Shown: positions 26,837-35,544 of the stretch, one piece after another
Numbering within the stretch: the stretch's first letter is position 1
Layout of the letters: every line of letters begins with the position of its first letter
Source of the DNA: Selenomonas sputigena_A
GTDB lineage: Bacteria; Bacillota; Negativicutes; Selenomonadales; Selenomonadaceae
DNA length: 64,000 nucleotides
Assembly: GCF_051603425.1 (NCBI RefSeq)
Contig: NZ_CP194411.1
Coordinates: forward strand, 2,418,001-2,482,000
Direction: 5' to 3'
The notes under the pieces: model-generated
What the model was told of the DNA's origin: nothing
What the model saw: the letters and a program-made list of their open reading frames with translations, nothing else
Databases searched by the model: none
Position numbers and translations under genes: made by a program

Positions 26837-27907
26837 TCAAACACTTTCCTCAAGCAGCCGCACGACAGCATCTCCCACATCAGTCGTCCGCGCCGTACCG
26901 CCCAGATCGGGGGTAAGCGTATTCTTTTCGACAAGCAGCCGTTCCATGGCGCAAAGGATTTTCTTCGCCCATACCCGCTCTTCCCAGAAATCGAGCATCT
27001 GGCTGATGGACCAAATAGCGGCCAAGGGATTCGCCAATCCCTGCCCTGCGATATCGGGCGCGGAGCCATGAATCGGCTCGAACATGGACGGGAACCGCCT
27101 CTCAGGATTGAGGTTCGCACCCGCTGCCAGACCCATGCCACCTGCAATGGCCGCTCCAAGGTCGGTCAGGATATCACCGAAAAGATTGCTTGTCACAACG
27201 ACCTCGAAACGCTTGGGATCCTTGACAAAAAACATGCTCGCAGCATCGACGAGATAGGAATGTGTCTCGACATCAGGATAATCTTCCCCCACCTCGCGAA
27301 AAATCTCATCCCAAAAAACCATGGAATAACCAAGTGCATTTCCCTTGCTGATGCTTGTCAGCGTCTTTTTTTCCCGCCGAGCCAGATCGTAGGCATAGCG
27401 AATGACGCGTTCCGTCCCCCTGCGCGAGAACACACCGGTTTGCAAGGCGATCTCCTCGGGAGTTCCTTGGTAAAGGCGTGCACCGACATTTGCATATTCG
27501 CCCTCGCTGTTTTCCCGCACAACAATCATGTCTATATCCTCGCGCGCCACATCTTTCAAGGGGCAAGGCGCACCCTCAAGCAAATGCACGGGACGCAGGT
27601 TGATATACTCATCAAAACCCCGGCGAATCTTCAGAAGAAGCCCACCTAATGAAACATGATCCGGCACATCGGGATAACCTACAGCACCGAGATAGATGGC
27701 ATCAAATCCCTTAAGCTTTTCCATGCCGTCTTCCTCCATCATGCATCCCGTCTTCAAATAGTATTCGCAGCCCCACGGAAATTCCGTAAACGAAACAGAA
27801 AACGTTCCCGCAAGCTGCGCGACAGCACGAAGAACCTTCCGTCCCTCAGTCAAAACCTCGGGGCCGATGCCATCGCCCGCGATAACCGCCACATGGTACT
27901 GCTTCAT
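26837..27907 (-). CDS. Tartrate/D-malate-type dehydrogenase (isopropylmalate dehydrogenase family)
   Basis: 356 residues. Motifs of the isocitrate/isopropylmalate dehydrogenase fold: VIAGDGIGPEV, VVRENSEGEYAN (substrate and cofactor residues), VTSNLFGDILTDLG and EPIHGSAPDIAGQG. The NSEGEY loop and PWGCEYY point to the tartrate/D-malate subgroup rather than LeuB. Oxidises a 2-hydroxyacid with decarboxylation using NAD and a divalent metal. The ATG at 27907 gives MKQYHVAVIAGDG; frames upstream run through tRNA genes. No leu genes nearby support leucine synthesis. Confidence 0.85.
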   Translation of the reverse strand: MKQYHVAVIAGDGIGPEVLTEGRKVLRAVAQLAGTFSVSFTEFPWGCEYYLKTGCMMEEDGMEKLKGFDAIYLGAVGYPDVPDHVSLGGLLLKIRRGFDEYINLRPVHLLEGAPCPLKDVAREDIDMIVVRENSEGEYANVGARLYQGTPEEIALQTGVFSRRGTERVIRYAYDLARREKKTLTSISKGNALGYSMVFWDEIFREVGEDYPDVETHSYLVDAASMFFVKDPKRFEVVVTSNLFGDILTDLGAAIAGGMGLAAGANLNPERRFPSMFEPIHGSAPDIAGQGLANPLAAIWSISQMLDFWEERVWAKKILCAMERLLVEKNTLTPDLGGTARTTDVGDAVVRLLEESV

Positions 27908-27996
27908 ACAGCCACCCCTTCCTAAAAAAAAGACTGCCGCAGAAGGAACTTCCTGCAACAGTCTATAGGGAACAGTTCTTCCCCTGCTTATCCTTT

Positions 27997-28071
<75 letters not shown>

Positions 28072-28074
28072 GTA

Positions 28075-28149
28075 TGGAGCGGAAAACGAGGCTCGAACTC
28101 GCGACCCCCACCTTGGCAAGGTGGTGCTCTACCACTGAGCTACTTCCGC
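28075..28149 (-). tRNA. tRNA-Gly (GCC)
   Basis: 75 nt with encoded CCA. Anticodon loop TTGCCAA; acceptor GCGGAAG pairs with TTTCCGC (one G-T). T arm GAGTTCGAGCC. Confidence 0.95.
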
Positions 28150-28155
28150 ATAAGA

Positions 28156-28232
28156 TGGCGACCCGAAGGGGACTTGAACCCCTGACCTCCGCCGTGACAG
28201 GGCGGCATTCTAACCAACTAAACTACCGGGCC
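28156..28232 (-). tRNA. tRNA-Asp (GTC)
   Basis: 77 nt with encoded CCA and discriminator G, as expected for Asp. Anticodon loop CTGTCAC; acceptor GGCCCGG pairs with TCGGGTC through two G-T pairs. First of the three-tRNA cluster, just after its promoter. Confidence 0.95.
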
Positions 28233-28261
28233 ATCCGTTGCTGCAATCAGCAACAAATAGT

Positions 28262-28290
28262 ATTATACAGTTGCGAAAAGGGCTTGTCAA
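28262..28290 (-). promoter_or_regulatory. Consensus promoter of the Asp-Gly-Cys tRNA cluster
   Basis: Perfect TTGACA, 17-bp spacer, TATAAT on the minus strand, 29 bp before the 5' end of tRNA-Asp. Confidence 0.9.
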
Positions 28291-28293
28291 GAA

Positions 28294-28337
28294 AAAATTG
28301 CTGGAAGCCTCCTTTTCGGAACACCTCCAGCAATTTT
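28294..28337 (-). terminator. Terminator after rplL
   Basis: 12-bp stem AAAATTGCTGGA with complement around a 20-nt loop, T-run on the minus strand, 13 bp beyond the rplL stop. It separates rplL from the tRNA promoter. Confidence 0.85.
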
Positions 28338-28349
28338 CATAAAGCCAAA

Positions 28350-28724
28350 TTACTTGAGTTCGACCGTCGCGCCAGCCTCTTCGAGCTTTGCCTTGAGCTC
28401 CTCGGCTTCTGCCTTTGCGACATTTTCCTTGACCGGAGCCGGAGCGCCGTCGACAAGAGCCTTCGCTTCCTTCAGGCCAAGACCCGTAGCTTCGCGAACC
28501 GTCTTGATGACATTGATCTTCTTGTCGCCAGCCGAAGCGAGCACAACCGTAAACTCGCTCTTCTCCTCGCCGCCGGCAGCAGCACCGGCAGCAGCGCCGG
28601 CAGCAGCAACCGCAACCGGAGCAGCAGCGCTGACGCCAAACTTCTCTTCCATATCCTTGACGAGCTCGGAAAGCTCAAGGACCGTCATGCCTTCAATGGC
28701 CTGCAGGATTTCTTCTTTAGTCAT
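28350..28724 (-). CDS. rplL: 50S ribosomal protein L7/L12
   Basis: 124 residues. N-terminal dimerisation domain MTKEEILQAIEGMTVLELSE, an Ala/Gly-rich hinge (GAAAGAAAGG), and the C-terminal factor-binding domain with KTVREATGLGLKEAKALVDG. ATG 28724 is 9 nt from GGAGG; the ATG two codons earlier is too close to it. Unusually, no rpoB follows; a terminator and tRNA genes come next. Confidence 0.97.
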   Translation of the reverse strand: MTKEEILQAIEGMTVLELSELVKDMEEKFGVSAAAPVAVAAAGAAAGAAAGGEEKSEFTVVLASAGDKKINVIKTVREATGLGLKEAKALVDGAPAPVKENVAKAEAEELKAKLEEAGATVELK

Positions 28725-28820
28725 GTTCATATACCTCCATAGAATTACATTTGATTTCTCTTCTTGATTATTCAGCTAACGCCATCGGCGGGAACGCAAT
28801 CCTGCGATTTCCCCCAAGGT

Positions 28821-29366
28821 TCAGGCGGAAGCCTGTTCCTTCTGCTTGCGAATAGCCTCAAGCACATAGACCGCATTGCGGATAACACCCTGGAGCACGT
28901 TGACAGTACCCGCAATCGGAGACTGCATGCTGCCCAGAAGCTTTGCAATGAGGACTTCGCGCGACGGCAGAGCCGCCAATGCCTTGACCTCGTTGACATC
29001 GATGACGCGGCCATCCAAAAGCCCCGCCTTCAGAGTCAGAATACCGGCCTCTTCCAGCTTGTTCTTCTTTATGAACTCGCAGATTGTCTTTGCCGGCGCC
29101 ACGGCATCCTCGGTGGAAACAGCCAACGCCGTCGTTCCTTCCAAGTGTCCGCAGATTTCATCAAGACCGGCTTCCTTCGCAGCAATGCGTGTCATCGTAT
29201 TCTTGACAACATGGTAGGAAACTCCTGCTGCGCGCAGCGCACGACGCAGTTCTGTATCCTGGGCCACGGTCAGACCTTTATAGCTTGTGAAAACAGCGCC
29301 CTTTGCCGTCGTGAGTTTCTCCTTCAGTTCGGCAACGACCGCCTGTTTCTGTGCATTTACACCCAT
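28821..29366 (-). CDS. rplJ: 50S ribosomal protein L10
   Basis: 181 residues. Stalk base protein that holds L7/L12 dimers and represses its own mRNA. Seen: VVAELKEKLTTAKGAVFTSY, the rRNA-binding TELRRALRAAGVSYHVVKNT, and the C-terminal helix ending AIRKQKEQ. ATG 29366 follows GGGGGTG. An L10-type leader with attenuator lies just upstream. Confidence 0.96.
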   Translation of the reverse strand: MGVNAQKQAVVAELKEKLTTAKGAVFTSYKGLTVAQDTELRRALRAAGVSYHVVKNTMTRIAAKEAGLDEICGHLEGTTALAVSTEDAVAPAKTICEFIKKNKLEEAGILTLKAGLLDGRVIDVNEVKALAALPSREVLIAKLLGSMQSPIAGTVNVLQGVIRNAVYVLEAIRKQKEQASA

Positions 29367-29392
29367 TCTTGCACCCCCTCTCAATAAATACT

Positions 29393-29525
29393 AAAAAACG
29401 GCTCCCAACTGTATGCCGGAAGCCGCATCCTTTGAAACAATGCGCCTAAGTCCGACCTCGGCGGGCGATTTTCATCGTTAGATGGCGAACCATACCTGCT
29501 GTCTACAGTCATCTATCTATGCTGT
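29393..29525 (-). ncRNA. L10 (rplJL) leader with attenuator hairpin
   Basis: In the rplA-rplJ gap the minus strand has GACTGTAGACAGCAGGTATG and, further on, CGCCCGCCGAGGTCGGACTT, the conserved elements of the Firmicute L10 leader that mimic the rRNA site of L10. It ends in a CGGCTTCC/GGGAGCCG stem followed by TTTTTT (29393-29425), 27 bp before rplJ. L10-L12 binding should change readthrough. Confidence 0.85.
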
Positions 29526-29538
29526 TGTATCGAACGAA

Positions 29539-30225
29539 TTAGGCAAGCGTGCTGACCGGAACGCCAGGTCCCATCGTCGAGCTCACGGTGACGGCACGGA
29601 TGTACTGTCCCTTGGCAGCAGCCGGGCGAACCCTGACAAGCGTGTCGATCAAAGCCTGATAGTTCTGTACAAGCTTTTCCACATCGAACGAGGCCTTGCC
29701 AATCGGAACATGGACATTGCCGGCCTTGTCCGTACGGTACTCAACCTTACCCGCTTTGATTTCGCTGATTGCTTTCGCGAGATCCATCGTAACGGTACCG
29801 AGTTTCGGGTTCGGCATAAGGCCGCGGGGGCCGAGCACCTTACCGAGACGGCCAACCGTCCCCATCATATCCGGCGTAGCGACAGCGACATCAAAGTCAA
29901 ACCAGCCACCCTGGATTTTCGTCACGAACTCATCGGAGCCGACATAATCCGCACCGGCATCCTCTGCTTCCTTGACCTTCTCGCCTTTTGCAAAGACAAG
30001 AACCTTCTTTGCCTTGCCCGTGCCGTTCGGCAGAACCATGGCGCCGCGAACCTGCTGATCCGCATACTTCGGATCGACACCGAGACGTACATGAAGCTCG
30101 ATCGTTTCATCAAATTTCGCGGTCGCCGTCTTCTTGACGACTTCCATTGCTTCCGAAACGCTGAACAGCTTGCTAGGTTCCAGGAGCTTTGCGGCCTCTT
30201 GATATTTCTTGCCGTGTTTTGCCAT
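29539..30225 (-). CDS. rplA: 50S ribosomal protein L1
   Basis: 228 residues. MAKHGKKYQEAAKL at the start, and the L1 signature around GRLGKVLGPRGLMPNPKLGT. Binds 23S rRNA at the L1 stalk. Sits between rplK and the L10 leader. Confidence 0.98.
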   Translation of the reverse strand: MAKHGKKYQEAAKLLEPSKLFSVSEAMEVVKKTATAKFDETIELHVRLGVDPKYADQQVRGAMVLPNGTGKAKKVLVFAKGEKVKEAEDAGADYVGSDEFVTKIQGGWFDFDVAVATPDMMGTVGRLGKVLGPRGLMPNPKLGTVTMDLAKAISEIKAGKVEYRTDKAGNVHVPIGKASFDVEKLVQNYQALIDTLVRVRPAAAKGQYIRAVTVSSTMGPGVPVSTLA

Positions 30226-30280
30226 TCAAATTCCCCTTTCGTGGTCATAGCGGTAATTCCTCCCACGAGCATGAGCAAAA

Positions 30281-30706
30281 TCAATCAACGATTTCAATAC
30301 CCATGCTGCGAGCCGTTCCCTCGATCATGCGCGTAGCAGCCTCGAGGTCTGCCGCATTGAGATCCTGCATCTTCGTCTGTGCAATCTCCTGTGCTTTGGC
30401 ACGCGGCACCTTAGCGACTTTCGTCTTATTCGGCTCGCCCGAGGCTTTGTCGATACCAGCAGCCTTCTTCAAAAGGATTGCGGCCGGCGGCGTTTTCGTG
30501 ATGAACGTAAACGAACGATCTTCAAAAACCGTGATCTCAACCGGAATAACGAGACCAGCCTGCTTGGCCGTCCTCTCATTGAACTCCTTGACAAACGCCA
30601 TGATATTGACGCCTGCCTGGCCGAGTGCCGGACCTACCGGGGGAGCCGGACTGGCTTTGCCGGCAACAACCTGCAGCTTTACGAGCTTTGCGACCTTCTT
30701 TGCCAT
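30281..30706 (-). CDS. rplK: 50S ribosomal protein L11
   Basis: 141 residues. MAKKVAKLVKLQVVAGKASP and PPVGPALGQAGVNIM are diagnostic. Part of the GTPase-associated centre. TAAGGAGGTG precedes ATG 30706. Confidence 0.98.
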   Translation of the reverse strand: MAKKVAKLVKLQVVAGKASPAPPVGPALGQAGVNIMAFVKEFNERTAKQAGLVIPVEITVFEDRSFTFITKTPPAAILLKKAAGIDKASGEPNKTKVAKVPRAKAQEIAQTKMQDLNAADLEAATRMIEGTARSMGIEIVD

Positions 30707-30774
30707 ACTTTTTAACACCTCCTTAAAAGGGTAGTGTTTTATATCGCTTCGTACCAAAAGGCAGAAGACGTATC

Positions 30775-31311
30775 CTAAATTTCCTCGACTTGGTTATAGG
30801 CCAGCTCGGCAGGAGTTTCCCGTCCAAAGATATTGACCAGCACCTTGACAACGCCCTTTTCCGGGAGCACCTCGGCCACCGTGGCGGTTTGCCCGTCAAA
30901 AGCACCCGAAACGATGCGGACGACCTGCCCCTTTTCAAGTTTGATGTTGACAACAGGCCTGGGCTCTTCCTCACCCGCAGATTTCAGGATATGCTTTACC
31001 TCAGCTTCCGAAAGCGGAATGGGTTTCGTGCCGGAACCGACAAAGCCCGTCACTCCCGGCGTATTGCGCACAACATACCAGGAACGATCGTTGACAATCA
31101 TTTCAACCAAAGCATAGCCCGGGAATATCTTTTTCTTGACGGTCTTCTTCCTGCCGTCCTTTGTTTCAGTTTCTTCCTCCATTGGGACGATGACATTGAA
31201 AATATTGTCCTCCATCCCCATGGTATGGACGCGGGACTCAAGATTCGCCTTGACCTTGTTCTCATATCCGGAATAGGTATGGATTACATACCATTTCTTC
31301 TCAGACTCCAT
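30775..31311 (-). CDS. nusG: Transcription elongation factor NusG
   Basis: 178 residues. NGN domain (KWYVIHTYSGYENKVKANLE; FPGYALVEM; NTPGVTGFVGSGTKPIPL) and a C-terminal KOW domain (VRIVSGAFDGQTATV). ATG 31311 is 4 nt from GGAGG; a GTG immediately upstream abuts the same site. Follows secE by 15 bp. Confidence 0.97.
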   Translation of the reverse strand: MESEKKWYVIHTYSGYENKVKANLESRVHTMGMEDNIFNVIVPMEEETETKDGRKKTVKKKIFPGYALVEMIVNDRSWYVVRNTPGVTGFVGSGTKPIPLSEAEVKHILKSAGEEEPRPVVNIKLEKGQVVRIVSGAFDGQTATVAEVLPEKGVVKVLVNIFGRETPAELAYNQVEEI

Positions 31312-31326
31312 CACGCCTCCAGCCTT

Positions 31327-31572
31327 CTATCGCAGAATAAGTTGAAACAACCTTGCAAAAAACGTATCACATATCCAAATAAGCGCGCAGACAATCACGA
31401 CCGCAATGCCCACAACGCCAGTATATGTCACCAGTTCTTTGCGGGTCGGCCATGTCACCTTCTTCATCTCCGCTTTGACCTCACCCGTAAAGCGGAAGAG
31501 GTTAAAGCCTTCCGACGAAGGCTGCGGCGCTGACGATTTTTCATCCGCCAAAGCATTCACACCCCGTATCAT
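31327..31572 (-). CDS. secE: Preprotein translocase subunit SecE
   Basis: 81 residues. A short charged N-terminus, the conserved amphipathic segment VKAEMKKVTWPTRKELV, and one membrane helix (~50-70), the single-helix SecE of Gram-positive type. The start could also be a GTG at residue 5. Between rpmG and nusG, the standard place. Confidence 0.95.
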   Translation of the reverse strand: MIRGVNALADEKSSAPQPSSEGFNLFRFTGEVKAEMKKVTWPTRKELVTYTGVVGIAVVIVCALIWICDTFFARLFQLILR

Positions 31573-31592
31573 AACGCTGCAAGCCCTAGGAG

Positions 31593-31742
31593 TTATTTCG
31601 TCTCCTTATGCGGCGTGTGCTTCTTGCAGAACTTGCAATACTTATTGAACTCAAGCCGATCCGGATCATTCTTCTTGTTCTTGTTGGTCTGGTAGTTGCG
31701 GTTCTTGCAGACTGTGCAGGCCAACGTAACGGCATTGCGCAT
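31593..31742 (-). CDS. rpmG: 50S ribosomal protein L33 (zinc-ribbon form)
   Basis: 49 residues: MRNAVTLACTVCKNRNYQTN then KYCKFCKKHTPHKETK. Two CxxC pairs show the zinc-binding type. AAGGAG lies 9 nt before ATG 31742. First gene of the rpmG-secE-nusG-rplKAJL run. Confidence 0.96.
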   Translation of the reverse strand: MRNAVTLACTVCKNRNYQTNKNKKNDPDRLEFNKYCKFCKKHTPHKETK

Positions 31743-31775
31743 GTTTCAGCACTCCTTCCATAAAATCACTAACAT

Positions 31776-31804
31776 ACTTTATCACACTTAATGCGCAGTG
31801 TCAA
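31776..31804 (-). promoter_or_regulatory. Promoter of the rpmG-secE-nusG operon
   Basis: TTGACA, 17-bp spacer, TAAAGT on the minus strand, 34 bp before rpmG. The remaining gap to the tRNA cluster (31805-31970) shows no gene. Confidence 0.7.
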
Positions 31805-31970
31805 GGAATCACCAGAGAAAATGAAACCGTCAGCTCTGTGCAGACTTTGCGGCTCTTTTCAGAGGATTTGTTGACGCTGGCAGGGCGAAAAAGATGCACT
31901 AAGACGGCGATGCCGAATTGATTCGTGCTTCCTAAAGCGCTCTCAAAAAAACGGCTTGCTTGCCGACATA

Positions 31971-31992
31971 ATAAAAACCCCTATGCGGGGCT
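31971..31992 (-). terminator. Terminator of the five-tRNA cluster
   Basis: On the minus strand a short CCCC/GGGG stem with the loop GCATA followed by TTTTTATT, just after tRNA-Met. A small stem, so moderate support. Confidence 0.6.
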
Positions 31993-31999
31993 TCAAAAA

Positions 32000-32076
32000 T
32001 GGTGGCGGCACAGAGATTTGAACTCCGGACACTGCGGGTATGAACCGCATGCTCTAGCCAACTGAGCTATGCCGCC
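32000..32076 (-). tRNA. tRNA-Met, elongator (CAT)
   Basis: 77 nt with CCA. Acceptor GGCGGCA/TGCCGCC; anticodon loop TTCATAC in a CGG..CCG stem, without the three stacked G-C pairs of the initiator. tRNA-Ile2 with a modified CAT anticodon is less likely from the body sequence. Confidence 0.88.
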
Positions 32077-32088
32077 CTATATTTATGA

Positions 32089-32164
32089 TGGAGCTGATGA
32101 CCGGGATTGAACCGGTGACCTTATCCTTACCAAGGATACGCTCTGCCGACTGAGCTACATCAGC
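32089..32164 (-). tRNA. tRNA-Thr (GGT)
   Basis: 76 nt with CCA. Anticodon loop TTGGTAA; acceptor GCTGATG pairs with CATCAGC. Confidence 0.95.
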
Positions 32165-32174
32165 AAACCTGCAT

Positions 32175-32250
<76 letters not shown>

Positions 32251-32266
32251 ATGAAACAAAATAAGA

Positions 32267-32352
32267 TGGTGGGCAGGGATGGATTCGAACCATCGTAATC
32301 CGAAGATGACAGATTTACAGTCTGTTCCCTTTAACCACTCGGGCACCTACCC
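32267..32352 (-). tRNA. tRNA-Tyr (GTA)
   Basis: 86 nt with CCA, class II with a long variable arm. Anticodon loop CTGTAAA; acceptor GGGTAGG/CCTGCCC with one T-G pair. Confidence 0.95.
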
Positions 32353-32386
32353 ACTATATCAAGGCAGCCTAAGCTGTTGCCTGCAT

Positions 32387-32462
<76 letters not shown>

Positions 32463-32513
32463 ATGAATGAGCCAAGCATATGCCAAACAATATATCTCAG
32501 CTGACAAGTAATG

Positions 32514-32542
32514 ATTATACTACAGGGAAAACTCTTTGTAAA
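32514..32542 (-). promoter_or_regulatory. Promoter of the fMet-Tyr-fMet-Thr-Met tRNA cluster
   Basis: TTTACA, 17-bp spacer, TATAAT on the minus strand, about 50 bp before the first initiator tRNA. Confidence 0.82.
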
Positions 32543-32575
32543 GAGGTGCCAATAAAAAAGTTATGCCCCAGCTTC

Positions 32576-33046
32576 TCATTCCCTGTAAGCGATCCTATTT
32601 TCCTCACACCACTCGCGCGCAAGCACACGAAGCGAAACGGCAAGGTGCTCCTGCCACGCCTCTTCCATACGGCATTCCCGCAAAAATTTCCTGAAGCGAG
32701 TTCTGGCTGCAGAGCCATGCAGGACTTCCTGCATCTCTTTCCGAACGGGTTGCGGCGCATTGTCCGCAAAGGCCTGCATGATAGCACGAATCTCTCCTTC
32801 ATATAGATCCGGCAGTGGCACATATCGCTGCCAATCATCCTCAATGGAAAGCACATGCTCCATGCACGCCTCTTCCCGTGCCGCATCCTCGCCGTCAGAG
32901 GTAGGAGAAATCTCCGGGATGTCCCCGAGAAACACGACATCCCCATTTTGCGTATCAACATAGCCCTGCAGCAAAGCCGCCTTTTCAAGCGCCGCAGCCA
33001 GCTCCTTCAAGTCGATTTCCAAACCTTCCACTCCCCTGCCGTTCAT
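32576..33046 (-). CDS. UPF0158-family protein
   Basis: 156 residues, soluble, acidic. Matches the UPF0158 pattern: an N-terminal EIDLKELAAALE, a GDVVFLGD strand, RYVPLPDLYEGEIRAIMQAF, and the C-terminal FRKFLREC...WCEENRI run. Function unknown. It follows tyrA by 14 bp on the same strand and is probably the last gene of the aromatic operon. The start is uncertain because the ribosome site is weak. Confidence 0.72.
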   Translation of the reverse strand: MNGRGVEGLEIDLKELAAALEKAALLQGYVDTQNGDVVFLGDIPEISPTSDGEDAAREEACMEHVLSIEDDWQRYVPLPDLYEGEIRAIMQAFADNAPQPVRKEMQEVLHGSAARTRFRKFLRECRMEEAWQEHLAVSLRVLAREWCEENRIAYRE

Positions 33047-33060
33047 GCCGGAGCCCTGTT

Positions 33061-33948
33061 CTAAACGAGATCATACATCTTTTCCGTTTTGTCAAGAATG
33101 GCGTCGCGGCGTTCCTTTCCTGCCGCAAAATATCGGCGGACAGCCTCACGGTCGCCCTCCTCAATCGATTCAATGACCGTACCGAGAATTGCCTGCAAAT
33201 CGCGCAAATGCCGCGTGATGGCTTCACGGTTCGTCATGCAGATATCCGCCCACATATCCGCATTGGAAGAGGCAATGCGCGTCGTATCCTTGAAGCCCCC
33301 GCCTGCAAGTTTCAGACAGGATTCCATATCGTCCCGACTCTGGCTTAAAAGCGTCACAAGCGCCGTTGCAGCCACATGCGGCACATGGCTGATGAGAGAA
33401 GCGCAGCGGTCGTGCTTTCGGATATCCAGCCGCATGAAATTCGCTCCCGTATGAGACAGGACTGCCATGAGCCTTTCATGCGCCTCAGGCGGCGCCCCCG
33501 TATCTTCGACAATAACATATGCCTTATGCCTGAAAAGATCCTTGTCGGCAGCCTCAACACCGCTCTTTTCGCGCCCTGTCATCGGATGACCAGCAATATA
33601 CCAAATCCCCTCGGGTAACATCTCTTTGATATGATGCCAGAGATATGCCTTTGTGCTTCCCGCATCCGTCAGGATGGTTCCCGGCCTGAGATGCGGCAGG
33701 ATTTCTTCCAGCAGCGGTACCATCTGCAGTACGGGCGTCGCCAGAAATACGATATCGGCCTCCCCCACAACCGTCTTTATATCAGAAGAGGCCCTGTCGA
33801 CGGCGCCGCGCGCGACAGCGATGTCCATAGACTTTTGCGTACGGCAGAGTCCCGTGATAAAGATATCGTCGCCGAGTTTTTCCTTCAGCGCAAGGCCGAG
33901 AGATCCCCCGATCAGGCCGACGCCGATGATTGCCAGTTTTGTCCTCAT
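33061..33948 (-). CDS. tyrA: Prephenate dehydrogenase
   Basis: 295 residues. NAD-binding N-terminus LAIIGVGLIGGSLGLAL, then TDAGSTKA, AGHPMTGREKSGVEAAD and HVPHVAATAL. Oxidises prephenate to 4-hydroxyphenylpyruvate in tyrosine synthesis. No C-terminal ACT domain is present; the protein ends after the helical domain. Overlaps aroF by 4 bp. Confidence 0.95.
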   Translation of the reverse strand: MRTKLAIIGVGLIGGSLGLALKEKLGDDIFITGLCRTQKSMDIAVARGAVDRASSDIKTVVGEADIVFLATPVLQMVPLLEEILPHLRPGTILTDAGSTKAYLWHHIKEMLPEGIWYIAGHPMTGREKSGVEAADKDLFRHKAYVIVEDTGAPPEAHERLMAVLSHTGANFMRLDIRKHDRCASLISHVPHVAATALVTLLSQSRDDMESCLKLAGGGFKDTTRIASSNADMWADICMTNREAITRHLRDLQAILGTVIESIEEGDREAVRRYFAAGKERRDAILDKTEKMYDLV

Positions 33949-34958
33949 GCCTCTCGCCCCATGAATCTTGCAATGCTGCGCACTTCTTCCATCGTCTTTC
34001 GGAAGTTTTCCGGAGTCAACGATTGATCGCCGTCCGAGAGAGCGATCTCAGGATGCGGATGCACCTCGATGATGAGACCATCCGCCCCGGCTGCAATCGC
34101 TGCACGGGACATCGAAGGAACCATCTGCCAACGCCCCGTGCCGTGGCTCGGATCGACGATGACAGGCAGATGCGAAAGCTCCTTGACGGCAGCAACAGCA
34201 CTCAAATCCAGCGTATTTCTCGTATATGTCTCATACGTACGGATACCGCGTTCGCAGAGCACAACTTTTTCATTGCCGCCCGCCATAATATATTCAGCGG
34301 CATTGAGCCATTCACTGATCGTGGCGGAAAGACCGCGCTTCAAAAGCACAGGCACACGCGCTCTGCCAATTTCCTTGAGCAGTTGGAAGTTCTGCATATT
34401 GCGCGCCCCGATCTGAACCATATCGGCATACTTTTCGATGATCTCGACATCGTTGATATTCACGATTTCCGTCACGACCTTGAGCCCCGTTTTGTCGGCG
34501 GCCTCGCGAAGCATTTTGAGCCCGTCTTCCGCCAAGCCCTGGAAATCATACGGCGAAGTACGCGGTTTGAAGGCTCCGCCCCGCAGGAACTGCGCCCCGC
34601 AGCTTTTGACGCACTCAGCTGCTTCCATCAGCTGCCCCATGCTCTCGACAGCACAGGGTCCTGCCATGATTGTCAGATGACCCGCACCGATCTTCAGACC
34701 GCCGACATCGATGATCGTATCCTCATGTTTGAATTCGCGGCTCACAAGCTTATACTTTTCTGTAATGCGCACCGTTTTTTCCACGCCGTCAAAAGAATTC
34801 ATCTGCAGTCCTGCGATGAGCTTCTTGTCGCCAATCACACCGACGATTGTGCGGTCATCTCCCGTCGAAAGGTGGTATTTAAGACCGGTTTTTGTAATTT
34901 TCTCTTCCACCCTCTCAAGATTTTCCTGTGTCGATGCCGGACTCATTACAATAATCAT
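33945..34958 (-). CDS. aroF: 3-deoxy-7-phosphoheptulonate synthase, type I-beta
   Basis: 337 residues. First step of the shikimate pathway. An N-terminal ferredoxin-like domain of ~70 residues precedes the barrel (TIMAGPCAVESMGQL, RGGAFKPRTSPYDFQGL, VLLKRGLSATISEW, VDPSHGTGRW). ATG 34958 has a GGAGG-like site and gives MIIVMSP. Such N-terminal domains often bind aromatic end products. Coupled to tyrA. Confidence 0.96.
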   Translation of the reverse strand: MIIVMSPASTQENLERVEEKITKTGLKYHLSTGDDRTIVGVIGDKKLIAGLQMNSFDGVEKTVRITEKYKLVSREFKHEDTIIDVGGLKIGAGHLTIMAGPCAVESMGQLMEAAECVKSCGAQFLRGGAFKPRTSPYDFQGLAEDGLKMLREAADKTGLKVVTEIVNINDVEIIEKYADMVQIGARNMQNFQLLKEIGRARVPVLLKRGLSATISEWLNAAEYIMAGGNEKVVLCERGIRTYETYTRNTLDLSAVAAVKELSHLPVIVDPSHGTGRWQMVPSMSRAAIAAGADGLIIEVHPHPEIALSDGDQSLTPENFRKTMEEVRSIARFMGREA

Positions 34959-34983
34959 GGCGCAACCTCCTGCTCTTTCCTCA

Positions 34984-35439
34984 CTAAACCTCCCGCACCA
35001 TGGCAATCTCATCACAGTTCGGGAATTTCGGACAATCAATGCACTCTTTCCAAACCTTTTGCGGCAGCTCTTCCTTCGCGACGACGCGAAAGCCAAGCGT
35101 CTTGAAGAAACCTGGCTTGTACGTCAAGGTGAAAAATTGACGCACGCCCAGCGCCGCCCCTTCTTCCATGAGAAGCCGCACGATTTCCGAGCCGATGCCA
35201 TGCCGCGAGAACTCGGGAGCGACGGCCATAGTCCGCACCTCCGCCATTCTGTCCCACATCATATGCAGGCCGCCCACAGCAACGATCCTGCCCGCATCAT
35301 CCTCAGCCACAACCATATCGCGCAGCGTCTCGTAGAGGGTATTGCGTGAACGTGCCAACATGACGCCGCCCGCCGCATAATCGTTCACAAGATGAAAAAT
35401 GCTCTCCACATCCGCGAACACGGCTTTTCTGTACTTCAA
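34984..35439 (-). CDS. Short ArgA-like GNAT N-acetyltransferase (TTG start)
   Basis: 151 residues, a single GNAT domain: EVRTMAVAPEFSRHGIGSEI (acetyl-CoA loop), TLTYKPGFFKTLGF, and the C-terminal CIDCPKFPNCDEIAMV. That Cys-rich tail and the LARSRNTLYETLRDMVVAE segment match short stand-alone N-acetylglutamate synthases of Clostridia-like bacteria. It could therefore start arginine synthesis, but arg genes are not nearby. TTG 35439 follows GGGGGA; the longer upstream reading is not supported. Confidence 0.75.
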   Translation of the reverse strand: MKYRKAVFADVESIFHLVNDYAAGGVMLARSRNTLYETLRDMVVAEDDAGRIVAVGGLHMMWDRMAEVRTMAVAPEFSRHGIGSEIVRLLMEEGAALGVRQFFTLTYKPGFFKTLGFRVVAKEELPQKVWKECIDCPKFPNCDEIAMVREV

Positions 35440-35544
35440 AAGATTTCCCCCATTCGGCGTCTGCGTCGCCTCGGCACAGTAAGTCTCCCCTGCACCGGAC
35501 GCATCGCCGGTGTCCAGCCACTTCCCCAACCCTGCGGGCAATTG

